From: Halobaculum magnesiiphilum
GTDB lineage: Archaea; Halobacteriota; Halobacteria; Halobacteriales; Haloferacaceae
Assembly: GCF_019823105.1 (NCBI RefSeq)
Contig: NZ_CP081958.1
Location: 434,001-498,000 of the forward strand
Direction: 5' to 3'
DNA: 64,000 bases
This document shows, piece after piece, positions 15,225 to 23,539 of this stretch (its first letter is position 1; the number at the start of each line of letters is the position of its first letter). The position numbers and the translations under genes were made by a program. The notes beneath the pieces are model-generated. The model saw only the letters and a list, made by a program, of their open reading frames with translations. It ran no database searches and was not told where the DNA came from.

Positions 15225-17099
15225 ATGACCGATCGCTCGTTCGACCCCGAGGAACTCGGCCTCGTCGCGGGGCTGGAGATCCACCAGCAGCTCGACACGG
15301 CGACGAATCTCTTCTGTGACTCGCCGACGGCGCTCCGCGAGCCCGAGGAGGCCGAGCACACGATCACGCGCTACCTCCACCCGACGAAGTCGGAGCTGGG
15401 CGAGATCGACGACGCCGCACTTGAGGAGTCGCAGGTCGATCGCACCTTCGAGTACCTCGCGTACGACTCCACCTGTCTCGTCGAGGAGGACGACGAGCCC
15501 CCCCACGAACTCGACGGGGAGGCGCTCGAGGTGGCGATGCAGATCGCCGACCTGCTCGACATGCACGTCGTCGACCAGGCGCACGTGATGCGCAAGATCG
15601 TCATCGACGGGTCGAACACCTCCGGGTTCCAGCGCTCGACGCTGCTCGCCCAGGAGGGCGAGATCGAGACCGCCGACGGGCCCGTCGGGATCGAGGACCT
15701 CATGCTGGAGGAGGAGTCGGCGAAGCGCGTCGAGGAGACCGAGGAGGGCGTGCGCTACTCGCTGGATCGGTTGGGAATTCCACTGGTCGAGATCGGCACG
15801 AAGCCGGACATCACGACGCCCGAACAGGCCCGCGAGGCCGCCCAGCGCATCGGGATGCTGCTGCGTTCGACGGGCACGGTGAAGCGCGGGCTCGGCACGA
15901 TCCGTCAGGACGTGAACGTCTCCATCGCGGAGGGCGCCCGCGTCGAGATCAAGGGCGTGCAGGCGCTCGACCAGATCGACGAGATCGTCGAGACCGAGGT
16001 ACGCCGCCAGAAGGAACTCGTCGACATCGCCGCGGAGCTCCGCGAGCGCGACGCCGCCGTCGGCGACCCGGTCGACGTGACCGACACCTTCGCGGACACC
16101 GACTCCGGCGTCATCGCGGGCGCGCTCGACTCGGGCGGCGTCGTCCACGCGGTCCGGCTCGCCGGCTTCGACGGCCTCGTCGGGAAAGAGATCGCCCCCG
16201 ACCGCCGGCTCGGCACCGAACTCTCCGATCACGCGAAGCGCCACGGCGCCGGCGGTATCTTCCACACGGACGAGCTGCCGGCCTACGGTGTCACCGAGGC
16301 CGAGGTCGAGGCGCTGCGGGAGGCCGTCGACGCGGCGGAGAACGACGCGGTCGCGCTCGTCGCCGACGATCCCGAGACAGCCGAACTCGCCATCGACGCG
16401 GCCGCCGAGCGCGCGGAGACGGCCATCAACGACGTTCCCGAGGAGACGCGCGGCGCCAACGACGACGGCACGACCCGCTACATGCGTCCGCTGCCCGGCG
16501 CCGCTCGGTTGTACCCCGAGACCGACGTGCCGCCCGTGGAGCCGGATCCCAGCGAGGTCGAGACGCCCGAACTCCTGACCGAGAAGGTCGAGCGGTATCA
16601 GGAGGAGTACGAGCTGGGCGCCGGGCTGGCCGAGCAGGTCGCGTACGGCCGCCGGATGCCGCTGTTCGAGTCGGTCGTCGCCGACGGCGTCGACACCACC
16701 TTCGCGGCGACGACGCTGGAGTCGACGCTGACGGAGCTGCGCCGCCACGACGTGCCGGTCGGCGAGCTGACCGACGACCACCTCCGCGACGTGCTCGCGC
16801 TCGTCGAGGACGGCGAGTTGGCGAAGGAGGGCGTCGGCGACGTGCTGACGGTGCTCGCGGAGCAGCCCGACCTCGACGCCGAGGAGGCGGTCGAGGAGGC
16901 GGGACTGTCGGGCGTCGACGAGGACGAGGTGCGCCAAGCGGTCGCAGAGGTCGTCGAGCGCAACGCCGAACAGGTCGAGGCCGAGGGGATGGGCGCGTTC
17001 TCGGGGCTGATGGGCGAGGCGATGGGCGCGCTGCGCGGGAAGGCCGACGGCGAGGTCGTCAGCGACGTGCTCCGGGAGGAGATCCAGAAACGGGCGTAA
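15225..17099 (+). CDS. gatE: Glutamyl-tRNA(Gln) amidotransferase subunit E
   Basis: With GatD it converts Glu-tRNA(Gln) to Gln-tRNA(Gln), needed because archaea lack a glutaminyl-tRNA synthetase. The 624-residue protein opens with the GatB/E-type LVAGLEIHQQLDT, has FCDSPTALRE, the IGTKPDITTPEQAREAAQRIG region and RQDVNVSI, then an insertion domain around residues 270-420 (GAD-like, present in GatE but not GatB) and a C-terminal YqeY-type helical tail. A T-rich box ~32 bases upstream supports ATG 15225. gatD is not in this window; gltX, which makes the mischarged substrate, is at 61436-63229. Confidence 0.93.
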   Translation: MTDRSFDPEELGLVAGLEIHQQLDTATNLFCDSPTALREPEEAEHTITRYLHPTKSELGEIDDAALEESQVDRTFEYLAYDSTCLVEEDDEPPHELDGEALEVAMQIADLLDMHVVDQAHVMRKIVIDGSNTSGFQRSTLLAQEGEIETADGPVGIEDLMLEEESAKRVEETEEGVRYSLDRLGIPLVEIGTKPDITTPEQAREAAQRIGMLLRSTGTVKRGLGTIRQDVNVSIAEGARVEIKGVQALDQIDEIVETEVRRQKELVDIAAELRERDAAVGDPVDVTDTFADTDSGVIAGALDSGGVVHAVRLAGFDGLVGKEIAPDRRLGTELSDHAKRHGAGGIFHTDELPAYGVTEAEVEALREAVDAAENDAVALVADDPETAELAIDAAAERAETAINDVPEETRGANDDGTTRYMRPLPGAARLYPETDVPPVEPDPSEVETPELLTEKVERYQEEYELGAGLAEQVAYGRRMPLFESVVADGVDTTFAATTLESTLTELRRHDVPVGELTDDHLRDVLALVEDGELAKEGVGDVLTVLAEQPDLDAEEAVEEAGLSGVDEDEVRQAVAEVVERNAEQVEAEGMGAFSGLMGEAMGALRGKADGEVVSDVLREEIQKRA

Positions 17100-17157
17100 G
17101 ACGGGACGGTTCGGCGGCTCCGACACGATTCTCCCGTTAATCAGGCAGCCGTGGTGG

Positions 17158-17240
17158 CGCGCGCCGGCGGGCCTCCGTGCCCGCCGGGAGCGCGCGAGGG
17201 ATGAGCACCGCAACGCGAGCGGAGCGAGCGTGAGGAGCGC
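17158..17240 (+). repeat. Structured repeat, copy C (partial relative of copies A and B)
   Basis: First part of the 413-base gap between gatE and the glycosylase gene. A strong hairpin (GCGCGC 17159-17164 with 17190-17195; GGCGGG 17166-17171 with CCCGCC 17180-17185) precedes GAGCACCGCA. Then comes the GA-type hairpin ACGC-GAGCGGAGCGA-GCGT (loop 17217-17227) and GAGGAGCGC. The same order of short motifs recurs in copies A (17291) and B (34541), but this copy lacks their long terminal helix. Confidence 0.7.
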
Positions 17241-17290
17241 AATCGGTCGGGGAGGACGAGGCGGCGGTGCGGTCGCCGGGGGTGGGACTG

Positions 17291-17398
17291 AAAGGGGCCG
17301 CGGGGCTCGGCGAAGGAGCGGAGCGGTGAGCACCGCAGGCGAACGGAGTGAGCCGAGGAGCGCGCCGCCCGCACCGAGTCGAGCCCCGCGGGGGCTTT
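17291..17398 (+). repeat. Structured ~108-base repeat, copy A
   Basis: The ends pair: AAAG/CTTT, a symmetrical GGG/GGG internal loop, then 12 perfect pairs (17298-17309 with 17380-17391). Inside lie GAGCACCGCA, the small hairpin GGC-GAACGGAGTGA-GCC (loop 17341-17351) and GAGGAGCGC. Copy B at 34541 has the same parts with compensatory changes in the outer helix. The remaining bases to 17513 hold only the promoter of the next gene (ATTAAAC at ~17482-17488). Confidence 0.8.
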
Positions 17399-17512
17399 CG
17401 CGGTCGGCACCACGGTAGTCCGATCCAAGCCAGTCCGAACCGATACGCCACCGACGGCCACTCGTCCCGATCAACCACACGATTAAACCCCGCAACCACC
17501 GAACCAGGATCA

Positions 17513-18145
17513 GTGCCGCATCAGGAGGAACTCTCGAACCCCTACGGGATGGACACCGACTGCCGACACTGTCCCGCGCTCGTCGACTGCCGCGAGCGCG
17601 TCGTCCACGGCTACGGCGACGCCGAAGCGGAAGTGCTGGTCCTCGGGGAGGCGCCCACCGCGGGCGCCGAGCGCACGGGCGTCCCGTTCACCGGCGACGA
17701 GGCGGGCGAGCGGATCCAGGGGATCCTCGCCGAACTCGGCCTCTCACGGTCGCCGCCCGACGCCGACGAGCCCGACCTCCAGAACGTCTACACCACGTAC
17801 CTCACGCGGTGTCGCCACCCCGACCGGGGACCGACCGACGAGGAGGTGGCGAACTGCGACGCCTTCCTCACCGCCGAGGTCCGGATGATCAACCCCGAGC
17901 TGATCGTTCCCGTCGGCCAGCGCGCGCTGGAGGCGCTCGCGATCGAGTACACCACCCGCGCGCCCGACTCCTTCGACGCCGAGGCCGAACACGCGACCAC
18001 CGTCCGCGGCCGAGGGTTCGAGCTCCTGCCGATGAAGGACCTCGACGACCTCACCGACGCGGACGCGGACCGGTTCCTCGAACACGTGCGGGAGAACGTC
18101 TTCTCGCGCGACTACCGCCAGACGAAGGGCCGGCGCAGTCGCTGA
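17513..18145 (+). CDS. Uracil-DNA glycosylase superfamily protein (family 4/5-like)
   Basis: A 210-residue protein with the iron-sulfur type N-terminus (DCRHCPALVDCRERV) and motif 1 GEAPTAGAERTGVPFTGDEAG, equivalent to the GEAPG...G.PF.G.AG active-site loop of family 4/5 glycosylases. The YTTYLTRCRHP and IVPVGQRALEAL stretches match the middle of the fold. The usual second active-site loop with His-Pro-Ser is not visible near the C-terminus, so activity may differ. GTG 17513 was chosen from the ATTAAAC box ~27 bases upstream. A base-excision repair role is inferred. Confidence 0.75.
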   Translation: MPHQEELSNPYGMDTDCRHCPALVDCRERVVHGYGDAEAEVLVLGEAPTAGAERTGVPFTGDEAGERIQGILAELGLSRSPPDADEPDLQNVYTTYLTRCRHPDRGPTDEEVANCDAFLTAEVRMINPELIVPVGQRALEALAIEYTTRAPDSFDAEAEHATTVRGRGFELLPMKDLDDLTDADADRFLEHVRENVFSRDYRQTKGRRSR

Positions 18146-18181
18146 CCGCGGGCGATCACGGGTCGTCGACGCGCGGATGGC

Positions 18182-18400
18182 TCACCAGTACGGCGTTTCC
18201 CAGCGAGCGGGCGCGGTTCGGCGTCCCCACGCGACCGCGACAGCGACCGCGCCGGCGACGAGCGCGAACGTGGCGAGCAGCCCGAGTACCGGAACGCCGT
18301 CGGCGCCGACGCCGCCAGCGGCCAGCAGCGCGAGCGCGGCCGCGGCGGCGAGCACCGACACGAGCGAGCCGAGTCGGACGAGGGCGGCGGTCAGGTCCAT
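18182..18400 (-). CDS. Small two-helix membrane protein
   Basis: A 72-residue protein with two hydrophobic segments (SLVSVLAAAAALALLAAG and VPVLGLLATFALVAGAVAVA) separated by a short glycine-rich turn, and a basic end with Trp/Tyr (ARWETPYW). Its start lies in the divergent region shared with the DUF2064-like gene, where GATAAAC can serve as a TATA box. The function is unknown. Confidence 0.6.
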   Translation of the reverse strand: MDLTAALVRLGSLVSVLAAAAALALLAAGGVGADGVPVLGLLATFALVAGAVAVAVAWGRRTAPARWETPYW

Positions 18401-18460
18401 GCCGACGCTGCGGCGCGGCGTTTGATAAACCCCTTTGCCGCTCGCGCCCCACCACGCCGT

Positions 18461-19207
18461 ATGACCGTCGTCGCCGTCCTCGCCGACCCGCCACGTCCCG
18501 GACTCGCCCTGCCAGACCTCGTCGAGACGACCCCGCTGTCGGCCGCGGACGCCGCCGACCTGTACGCGGCGTGCCTGAAGGACGTCTTCCGCGCCGTCGA
18601 GCGCTCCGGCGGCGACCTGCTCGTCAACTACCGTCCCGACGACCTCCTCCCGGACGAGCACGTGACCGACACGTCGAGCGAGGCACAGCTGCGCGCGCTC
18701 GCCGGCGAGACGCTCGACGACGTGACCGAGGCGCGCATCGAGCCGCAGGTCGGCTCGACAGTCTCGGCGCGCGCGGGCAACACCGCGACGCATCTCCTGC
18801 GCGAGGAGGGCGTCGACTCCGTCGCGGTGACGCGGGGGACCGCCCCGCTGCTCACCCGCACCGTGATCGACTCGGCGGCGATGAAGCTCCGCGGGAACCA
18901 GACCGTCCTCGGTCCCTCGACGCGCGGGCGGACCTACTACGCGGGCTTCACGGCCCCCGTCGACTACGAGGACGCCTTCGGGGGGCCGGAGCTGGAGACG
19001 CTCATCGACCGCGCGAACGACGCCGGCCACCGCGTCGAGTTCCTCCCGATGCACGTCGGCGTCGAGACCGCCGCGGACCTGCGTGACCTGCTTCCGGTGT
19101 TGTGGAGCCGGATCGAATCCGAGCGGGTCGTCCCCGAGCACACCGCGACGTTCGTCCACGAGCGCGGCCTGCGGGTGCGCGACGGGGCAGTCGTGCTCGA
19201 CGGCTGA
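18461..19207 (+). CDS. DUF2064-like nucleotidyltransferase-fold protein
   Basis: A 248-residue protein resembling DUF2064/CofC-like glycosyl- or nucleotidyl-transferase folds. The opening MTVVAVLADPPRPGLALPDL corresponds to the usual first strand; TRGTAPLLTRTVIDSAAMKL and VLGPSTRGRTYYAGFTAPV fit the 'G-P-S-x-x-G-x-Y-Y-x-G' substrate region of the family. The substrate is unknown. TATA-like TTTGATAAAC at ~18421-18430 lies just over 30 bases before ATG 18461. Transcribed away from the small membrane protein. Confidence 0.65.
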   Translation: MTVVAVLADPPRPGLALPDLVETTPLSAADAADLYAACLKDVFRAVERSGGDLLVNYRPDDLLPDEHVTDTSSEAQLRALAGETLDDVTEARIEPQVGSTVSARAGNTATHLLREEGVDSVAVTRGTAPLLTRTVIDSAAMKLRGNQTVLGPSTRGRTYYAGFTAPVDYEDAFGGPELETLIDRANDAGHRVEFLPMHVGVETAADLRDLLPVLWSRIESERVVPEHTATFVHERGLRVRDGAVVLDG

Positions 19208-19322
19208 CCGAAGGAAGCCGGCGATCCGCTCGGAACTCGGCACCAAGCGGTGAATCGCTCGGACATCGACGCCGGCCGGCGACCGTTAGGACTTAGACGC
19301 GGACCGCGGAAGGACCGAGTGT

Positions 19323-19404
19323 GGTGGGGTGGCAGAGTGGCCTATTGCGTCTGCCTTGAAAGCAGATGGCGCAAGCCTCCTGGGTTCGAATCCCAGCCCC
19401 ACCG
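19323..19404 (+). tRNA. tRNA-Ser (TGA)
   Basis: A class II tRNA of 82 bases: acceptor GGTGGGG/CCCCACC, discriminator G typical of serine, anticodon loop CTTGAAA (anticodon TGA) on TCTGC/GCAGA, a long variable arm (GGCGCAAGCC) and a T-arm with TTCGAAT. An ACTTAG box lies ~32 bases upstream. Unlike tRNA-Tyr and tRNA-Glu, no copy of its 3' end follows. Confidence 0.95.
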
Positions 19405-19451
19405 AACTTCTCGAAAAACAGCGACACGTGAGCGGTTCGACCGCCCCGACC

Positions 19452-19886
19452 CTACAGGAACTGCCCGGCGACGTACCGCCAGACGCCCAGCGACACCGAG
19501 CCGACGATCAGCATCACGGCCGCGAAGGTGATCGCGACGCCGCCCTCGACGACCGGGGTCGCGCGGACGAGTAGTCCGATGACGGCCGCGGGGATCCACG
19601 ACCGGATCGCCAGCGGCACCGACGCCTTCGCCGACTCGGCGGCGCCGGCGGAGTACGCGCCGATCAGCGGCGCGGCGACGACCCATCCGAGGAGGAACGG
19701 TGCAGCCACCGACAGCAGCGTGAGCACGTCGCCCGCGCCGGCCGGCGGGAACGGGACGGTTCCGTGCTGGATCGTGCCGGCGTAGATGAACGCGACGATG
19801 ACGAGCAGGTCGCCGACCGCGAGCGGGAGCGCGGCCCTGTCGACCCGGTTCGCGAGGAACGAGCCCGAGCCAGTGTCCGTTGCCAT
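19452..19886 (-). CDS. DUF3054 membrane protein
   Basis: A 144-residue protein with four membrane segments: LPLAVGDLLVIVAFIYAGTI, LLSVAAPFLLGWVVAAPLIG, WIPAAVIGLLVRATP and VAITFAAVMLIVGSVSLGVWR. The 'GDLLVIVAFIYAGTIQHG' opening and the IGAYS turn are typical of DUF3054, widespread in haloarchaea and actinobacteria with unknown function. A GTTAAG box lies ~27 bases upstream of ATG 19886. Confidence 0.8.
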   Translation of the reverse strand: MATDTGSGSFLANRVDRAALPLAVGDLLVIVAFIYAGTIQHGTVPFPPAGAGDVLTLLSVAAPFLLGWVVAAPLIGAYSAGAAESAKASVPLAIRSWIPAAVIGLLVRATPVVEGGVAITFAAVMLIVGSVSLGVWRYVAGQFL

Positions 19887-19946
19887 ACCCGTCCGTTCGT
19901 CCGATCCGGCTTAACGCCCGCGTTCCGCGATCGGTGCCAGCCGGCG

Positions 19947-20531
19947 TTATGGACTCGGCTTCACGCCGGCGACGGTGTACCCGAAGCCGGGCTCGACGAC
20001 GTGTCCGCGCAGCCCCGCGTCGTCGAACAGCTCGGCGAGCGCGTCCGCCTCGAAGAACCGCGAGTCCATCCCCGCGACCGACTCCAGCGTCGCGAGCGCC
20101 CGTCCGCGGCGAGTCGAGGGGTCGAACTCCCTGATCACGAGCACGCCGCCGGGCGCCAGCGCGCGTTCGACCTCCCGGATCGCCGACTCGGGGTCGGGGA
20201 AGTGGTGAAGCGCGTCGGCGACGACGACTGCGTCGAGGCTCGCGTCGCGGACCGGCAGCGTCGCGGCGTCGGCGCGGACGCCCTGAAACCCGTCCTCGCG
20301 GGCGCGCCGGAGCATCCCCGCGGAGTAGTCGAACACCGTCGCGTCGACCCGCAGGTCCCGGAGCGTTCGGCTCGCGCGGCCGGTCCCGCCGCCCAGGTCC
20401 ACGACGCGTTCGAGCGGGCGGTGCGCGAACGCCAGTCCCGCGCGCAGGTCCTCGGCGCGCGCCGGCGGCATGAACACGTCGTACAGGGGAGAGATCCGGT
20501 CGAAAAAGCCCACGTCGCCGTGACCGTACAT
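19947..20531 (-). CDS. Class I SAM-dependent methyltransferase (UbiE-like)
   Basis: A 194-residue methyltransferase. It begins with GFFDRISPLYDVFMPP, a UbiE/menaquinone-methylase-like opening, followed by SAM motif I VVDLGGGTGRASR. Motif II-like VRADAATLPVRDASLDAVVV then leads to DALHHFPDPESAIREVERALAPGGVLVIREF, the standard post-motif region. The substrate is unknown; a quinone or small-molecule methylase is plausible. It is divergent from the acetyltransferase gene, 66 bases away. Confidence 0.82.
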   Translation of the reverse strand: MYGHGDVGFFDRISPLYDVFMPPARAEDLRAGLAFAHRPLERVVDLGGGTGRASRTLRDLRVDATVFDYSAGMLRRAREDGFQGVRADAATLPVRDASLDAVVVADALHHFPDPESAIREVERALAPGGVLVIREFDPSTRRGRALATLESVAGMDSRFFEADALAELFDDAGLRGHVVEPGFGYTVAGVKPSP

Positions 20532-20597
20532 ACCCGACCCGACGGGGCGCGGGAGATTAGGCGTGGCGCTGAAGTCGCGGCCGCGCGTAGCCGACGC

Positions 20598-21242
20598 GTG
20601 GAGTTCCGACTGCTCGGCTGGCCCGAGGACGGAGTCGTCCTCCGGCTCGACCACCGCGAGTACGCGTACGCGGGGAAGTTCGTCATGTCGAGTACGGGGA
20701 AGGCTGTGGCCGTCGGCTCCGACGGCGACGCCGATACCAGCGACCGCGGCGACACGGATACCGACGACGGCGGCGCCACCGACGACGACGCCGTGTTCCG
20801 GCTCCCGGACGACCCGAAACGGGAGTACGTCGTGCCCGCGGGAGCGGTGGCGTTCAACGAGGACCGAAGCGACGCCGACGCGCTGTGGCTCCGCTACGTG
20901 ACCGTCCGCCGCGGGCGACGCGGCGAGGGGATCGGTCCGCGCCTGTGCGCGTTCGTCGTCGCCCGCGCCGCGGAACGCGGCTACGAGCGCGTCCGCATCG
21001 CCGTCAACAACGCCTACAGCTACGAGGCGCTCCACAAGGTCGGGTTCGCATGGACGGGTCGCGAAACGGGGATCGCGGAACTCGTACTGGAACGCCCCTC
21101 GGGTGAGCCTGCCGTCGTCGACTCGGCCACCTATCGCGAGGGGCTGGCGACTATCGTCGCCCGCGACGACGTGGACGACGGCGAGCGGGCGTTCGCCGAG
21201 CGAAAGCGCGAGCGCGGACCGCCCGCGGTCGATGTCGCCTGA
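20598..21242 (+). CDS. GNAT-family N-acetyltransferase
   Basis: A 214-residue protein. The acetyl-CoA binding motif [16 protein letters not shown] (R/Q-x-x-G-x-G/A) is near residue 110, followed by the second GNAT motif ([18 protein letters not shown]). An acidic Thr/Asp/Gly-rich insert of ~35 residues around residue 45 is probably a disordered loop. GTG 20598 was chosen as the first start codon compatible with the divergent promoter region. The acceptor substrate is unknown. Confidence 0.75.
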   Translation: MEFRLLGWPEDGVVLRLDHREYAYAGKFVMSSTGKAVAVGSDGDADTSDRGDTDTDDGGATDDDAVFRLPDDPKREYVVPAGAVAFNEDRSDADALWLRYVTVRRGRRGEGIGPRLCAFVVARAAERGYERVRIAVNNAYSYEALHKVGFAWTGRETGIAELVLERPSGEPAVVDSATYREGLATIVARDDVDDGERAFAERKRERGPPAVDVA

Positions 21243-21331
21243 GCGGTCGCCGACGGTTGCGGACGGTCCCCGACGGTCGCCGCCCGCAGCGACTCGGGAG
21301 CTTCAAACGCCGCGGGCCCCACACGCCGACA

Positions 21332-22309
21332 ATGGGAAACGCGGACCTGCGTGACATCGCGCACATCGAGGCGGTCGCCTTCGAGGACCTCTCCGGGGTG
21401 GTCGCCGTGGACGCGCACAACTGGCTGTATCGCTACCTCACGACGACGGTGAAGTTCACCAGCGACCACCGCTACACGACTGACGCGGGCGAGGAGGTCG
21501 CGAACCTCATCGGCATCGTGCAGGGGCTGCCGAAGTTCGTGGAGAACGACCTCACGCCGGTGTTCGTCTTCGACGGCGGCGTCACCGACCTGAAGGACGA
21601 CGAGGTGGCGAAGCGCCGCGAGGCGCGAGAGAAGGCAGAGGAGCAAAGGCAGGCGGCCGAGGAGCGCGGCGACTCCGTGGAGGCCGCCCGGCTGGAGGCG
21701 CGCACGCAGCGACTCACGGACACGATCCACGAGACATCCCGGGAACTGCTCCGCTTGCTCGACGTGCCGGTCGTCGAGGCGCCCGCCGAGGGCGAGGCGC
21801 AGTGCGCGTACATGAACCGCGTCGGCGACGCCGACTACTCGGGCAGCGAGGACTACGACACGATGCTGTTCGGCGGCCCGCGCACGCTCCGCCAGCTCAC
21901 CTCGAAGGGGGATCCCGAGCTGATGGACCTGGAGGCGACGCTCGCCGACCACGACATCACCCTCGAACAGCTCGTCGACGTGGCGATGCTGTGCGGGACG
22001 GACTTCAACGAGGGCGTCTCCGGGATCGGCCCGAAGACGGCGCTGAAGGCGGTGAAAGAGCACGGCGACCTGTTCGCGGTGCTTTCGGCGCGCGACGCGG
22101 AGATCCCCAACGCCGAGCGGATCCGGGAGTTCTTCCATTCGCCGCCGGTGACCGACGACTACGACCTCGACGCGACGATCACCCCGGACGTGGACGCCGC
22201 CCGCGCGTACGTCGTCGACGAGTGGGAGGTCGACCCCGACGAGGTCGAGCGCGGCTTCGAGCGCATCGAGGAGGCGCTCACCCAGACCGGGCTCGACGAC
22301 TGGACGTAG
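21332..22309 (+). CDS. fen: Flap endonuclease 1
   Basis: A structure-specific 5' nuclease that removes RNA primers and flaps during Okazaki fragment maturation. The 325-residue size is normal. Visible are the N-terminal nuclease region ([18 protein letters not shown]), FVFDGG with the first metal-binding acids, the internal nuclease motif [23 protein letters not shown], the helix-hairpin-helix [20 protein letters not shown], and a C-terminal PCNA-binding PIP-like motif QTGLDDWT (final Thr in place of Phe). ATG 21332 gives the canonical MGNADLRD start, with a T/A-rich box ~30 bases upstream. Confidence 0.95.
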   Translation: MGNADLRDIAHIEAVAFEDLSGVVAVDAHNWLYRYLTTTVKFTSDHRYTTDAGEEVANLIGIVQGLPKFVENDLTPVFVFDGGVTDLKDDEVAKRREAREKAEEQRQAAEERGDSVEAARLEARTQRLTDTIHETSRELLRLLDVPVVEAPAEGEAQCAYMNRVGDADYSGSEDYDTMLFGGPRTLRQLTSKGDPELMDLEATLADHDITLEQLVDVAMLCGTDFNEGVSGIGPKTALKAVKEHGDLFAVLSARDAEIPNAERIREFFHSPPVTDDYDLDATITPDVDAARAYVVDEWEVDPDEVERGFERIEEALTQTGLDDWT

Positions 22310-22413
22310 GCGCCCCTATGGCGGCCGCTGTTCGGAACCGATGCGACCGACGCTCCGACGCTTTCGGTCGGATCCGATGGGATTAACACTGCCCGCCGGA
22401 TAGTCGGAGACGC

Positions 22414-22488
22414 GCTCGGTTGGTGTAGTCCGGCCAATCATGTTGGCCTTTCGAGCCGACGACCAGGGTTCAAATCCCTGACCGAGCA
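22414..22488 (+). tRNA. tRNA-Glu (TTC)
   Basis: A cloverleaf of 75 bases: acceptor GCTCGGT/ACCGAGC, discriminator A, anticodon loop CTTTCGA (anticodon TTC) on TTGGC/GCCGA, T-arm AGGGTTCAAATCCCT. GATTAAC about 32 bases upstream is the likely TATA box. The 3' part from 22467 is copied exactly at 22588-22609. Confidence 0.95.
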
Positions 22489-22609
22489 TGGTTCTCGGAA
22501 CGGAGTGGAGAGAGCCACGCGCAGCGTCGGGATTTGAAGTAGACGGGACGCAGCGACCGAGCGGAGCGAGGTCGACCGTCCCGGTGTGGTTCAAATCCCT
22601 GACCGAGCA
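22489..22609 (+). repeat. Structured repeat ending in a copy of the tRNA-Glu 3' part
   Basis: Directly after the tRNA, in order: hairpin TCTC/GAGA (22493-22496 with 22510-22513) with a GGA-AC-GGA-GT-GGA apex; inverted T-loop GGGATTTGAA at 22529-22538; a hairpin with CGGGAC/GTCCCG (22544-22549 with 22578-22583) enclosing CGACC-GAGCGGAGCGA-GGTCG (loop 22559-22569); then an exact 22-base copy (22588-22609) of tRNA positions 22467-22488. TTCAAATCCC in the copy is complementary to the inverted block. The order of parts matches the region after tRNA-Tyr. Confidence 0.87.
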
Positions 22610-22636
22610 CTTCTCGCGAACGGCTCCCGACCAACC

Positions 22637-23437
22637 TTAGCTCCCTTCACGCGGACCGTCGTACGCGTCGAGCCAATCCCCCACCACCGACTGGACCGCC
22701 CCGGCGGTGCTCCCCAGATTGAGGATCCGGTAGCCGTCGCCGACCTTCTCGTTCACGTCGTCCATGCCGAAGCCGAGCCCGCCGACCGGAACGTCCGCCT
22801 CCAGCGCCGCGGTCCGGACGCGTTCGACGGCGTCCTGAACCGCCGGGTGGTCGAGTTCGCCCGGGTGGCCGAGGCCCACCGACAGGTCGAGCGGGCCGAT
22901 GAACACGAACCCCAGATGGGGGACATCGAGGATCGATTCGACGTTCTCGACGGCCTCGACCGTCTCGACGGTGGTGCCGACGAGCGTCTCGCGGTCCTCC
23001 GCCTCGACGTAGTCCTCCTTGAGCCCCCAGCGACGCGCGCGCGGCGCGGCGAGGCCGCGGTCCCCCGGCTCGCCGTCGTAGCGAAACCGGGCGGACCTGA
23101 CGGCCGCCTCCACCTCCGCGGCCGTCTCCACCCGCGGGAGAAACAGCGACCGGACGCCGAGATCCAACGCCTTCCGCACGAGCGTCGGATCGGTGTCGGG
23201 GAGGCGCACGAGCGGCTCGATCCCGGTTCGCTCGGCCGCCCGCAGGAGACCTTCGACGGTCGCGCCGTCCCAGGGGTCGGGCCCGCCGTGCTCCATGTCG
23301 AGCCAGACGAAGTCCAGCCCGAGCTCCCCGTACAGTTCGACCATCGAGGGGTCGTACGTCGAGTCGAGCACGCCCAGCGCGACGCCGCCGTCCTCGATCC
23401 GGGCGCGAAGGCCGTTTCGGGGCTCCGAGATCGTCAT
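22637..23437 (-). CDS. HpcH/HpaI-family aldolase
   Basis: A 266-residue class II (metal-dependent) aldolase of the HpcH/HpaI/citrate-lyase superfamily, which cleaves or forms 2-keto-acids using pyruvate enolate. Signatures: LDFVWLDMEHGGPD near residue 40 (catalytic region), PLVRLPDTDPTLVRKALDLG, GVRSLFLPRVETAAEVEAAV with the metal-binding Glu, and GFVFIGPLDLSVGLGHPG with the metal-binding Asp. The natural substrate is unknown. A TTTTCC box ~28 bases upstream of ATG 23437 supports a single-gene transcript. Confidence 0.87.
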   Translation of the reverse strand: MTISEPRNGLRARIEDGGVALGVLDSTYDPSMVELYGELGLDFVWLDMEHGGPDPWDGATVEGLLRAAERTGIEPLVRLPDTDPTLVRKALDLGVRSLFLPRVETAAEVEAAVRSARFRYDGEPGDRGLAAPRARRWGLKEDYVEAEDRETLVGTTVETVEAVENVESILDVPHLGFVFIGPLDLSVGLGHPGELDHPAVQDAVERVRTAALEADVPVGGLGFGMDDVNEKVGDGYRILNLGSTAGAVQSVVGDWLDAYDGPREGS

Positions 23438-23539
23438 GCGGTCGGTTCGACGGCGTGTCGGAAAAGCGCCCCGCGGATTCCAACCGGGCGGGGGCGAGGT
23501 GAGGTGAGATGTAGTGAGGGTGACTGTGTGACCGGCGGT

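Noticed and set aside
17286-17298. GGGACTGAAAGGG resembles the end of haloarchaeal CRISPR repeats
   Set aside because: Only a short, single match; there is no array of regularly spaced repeats, no spacers and no cas genes.
17230-17418. A 62-codon reading frame in the gatE-glycosylase gap
   Set aside because: It is made almost entirely of the structured repeat A and part of C, with low-complexity Arg/Gly/Ser content.
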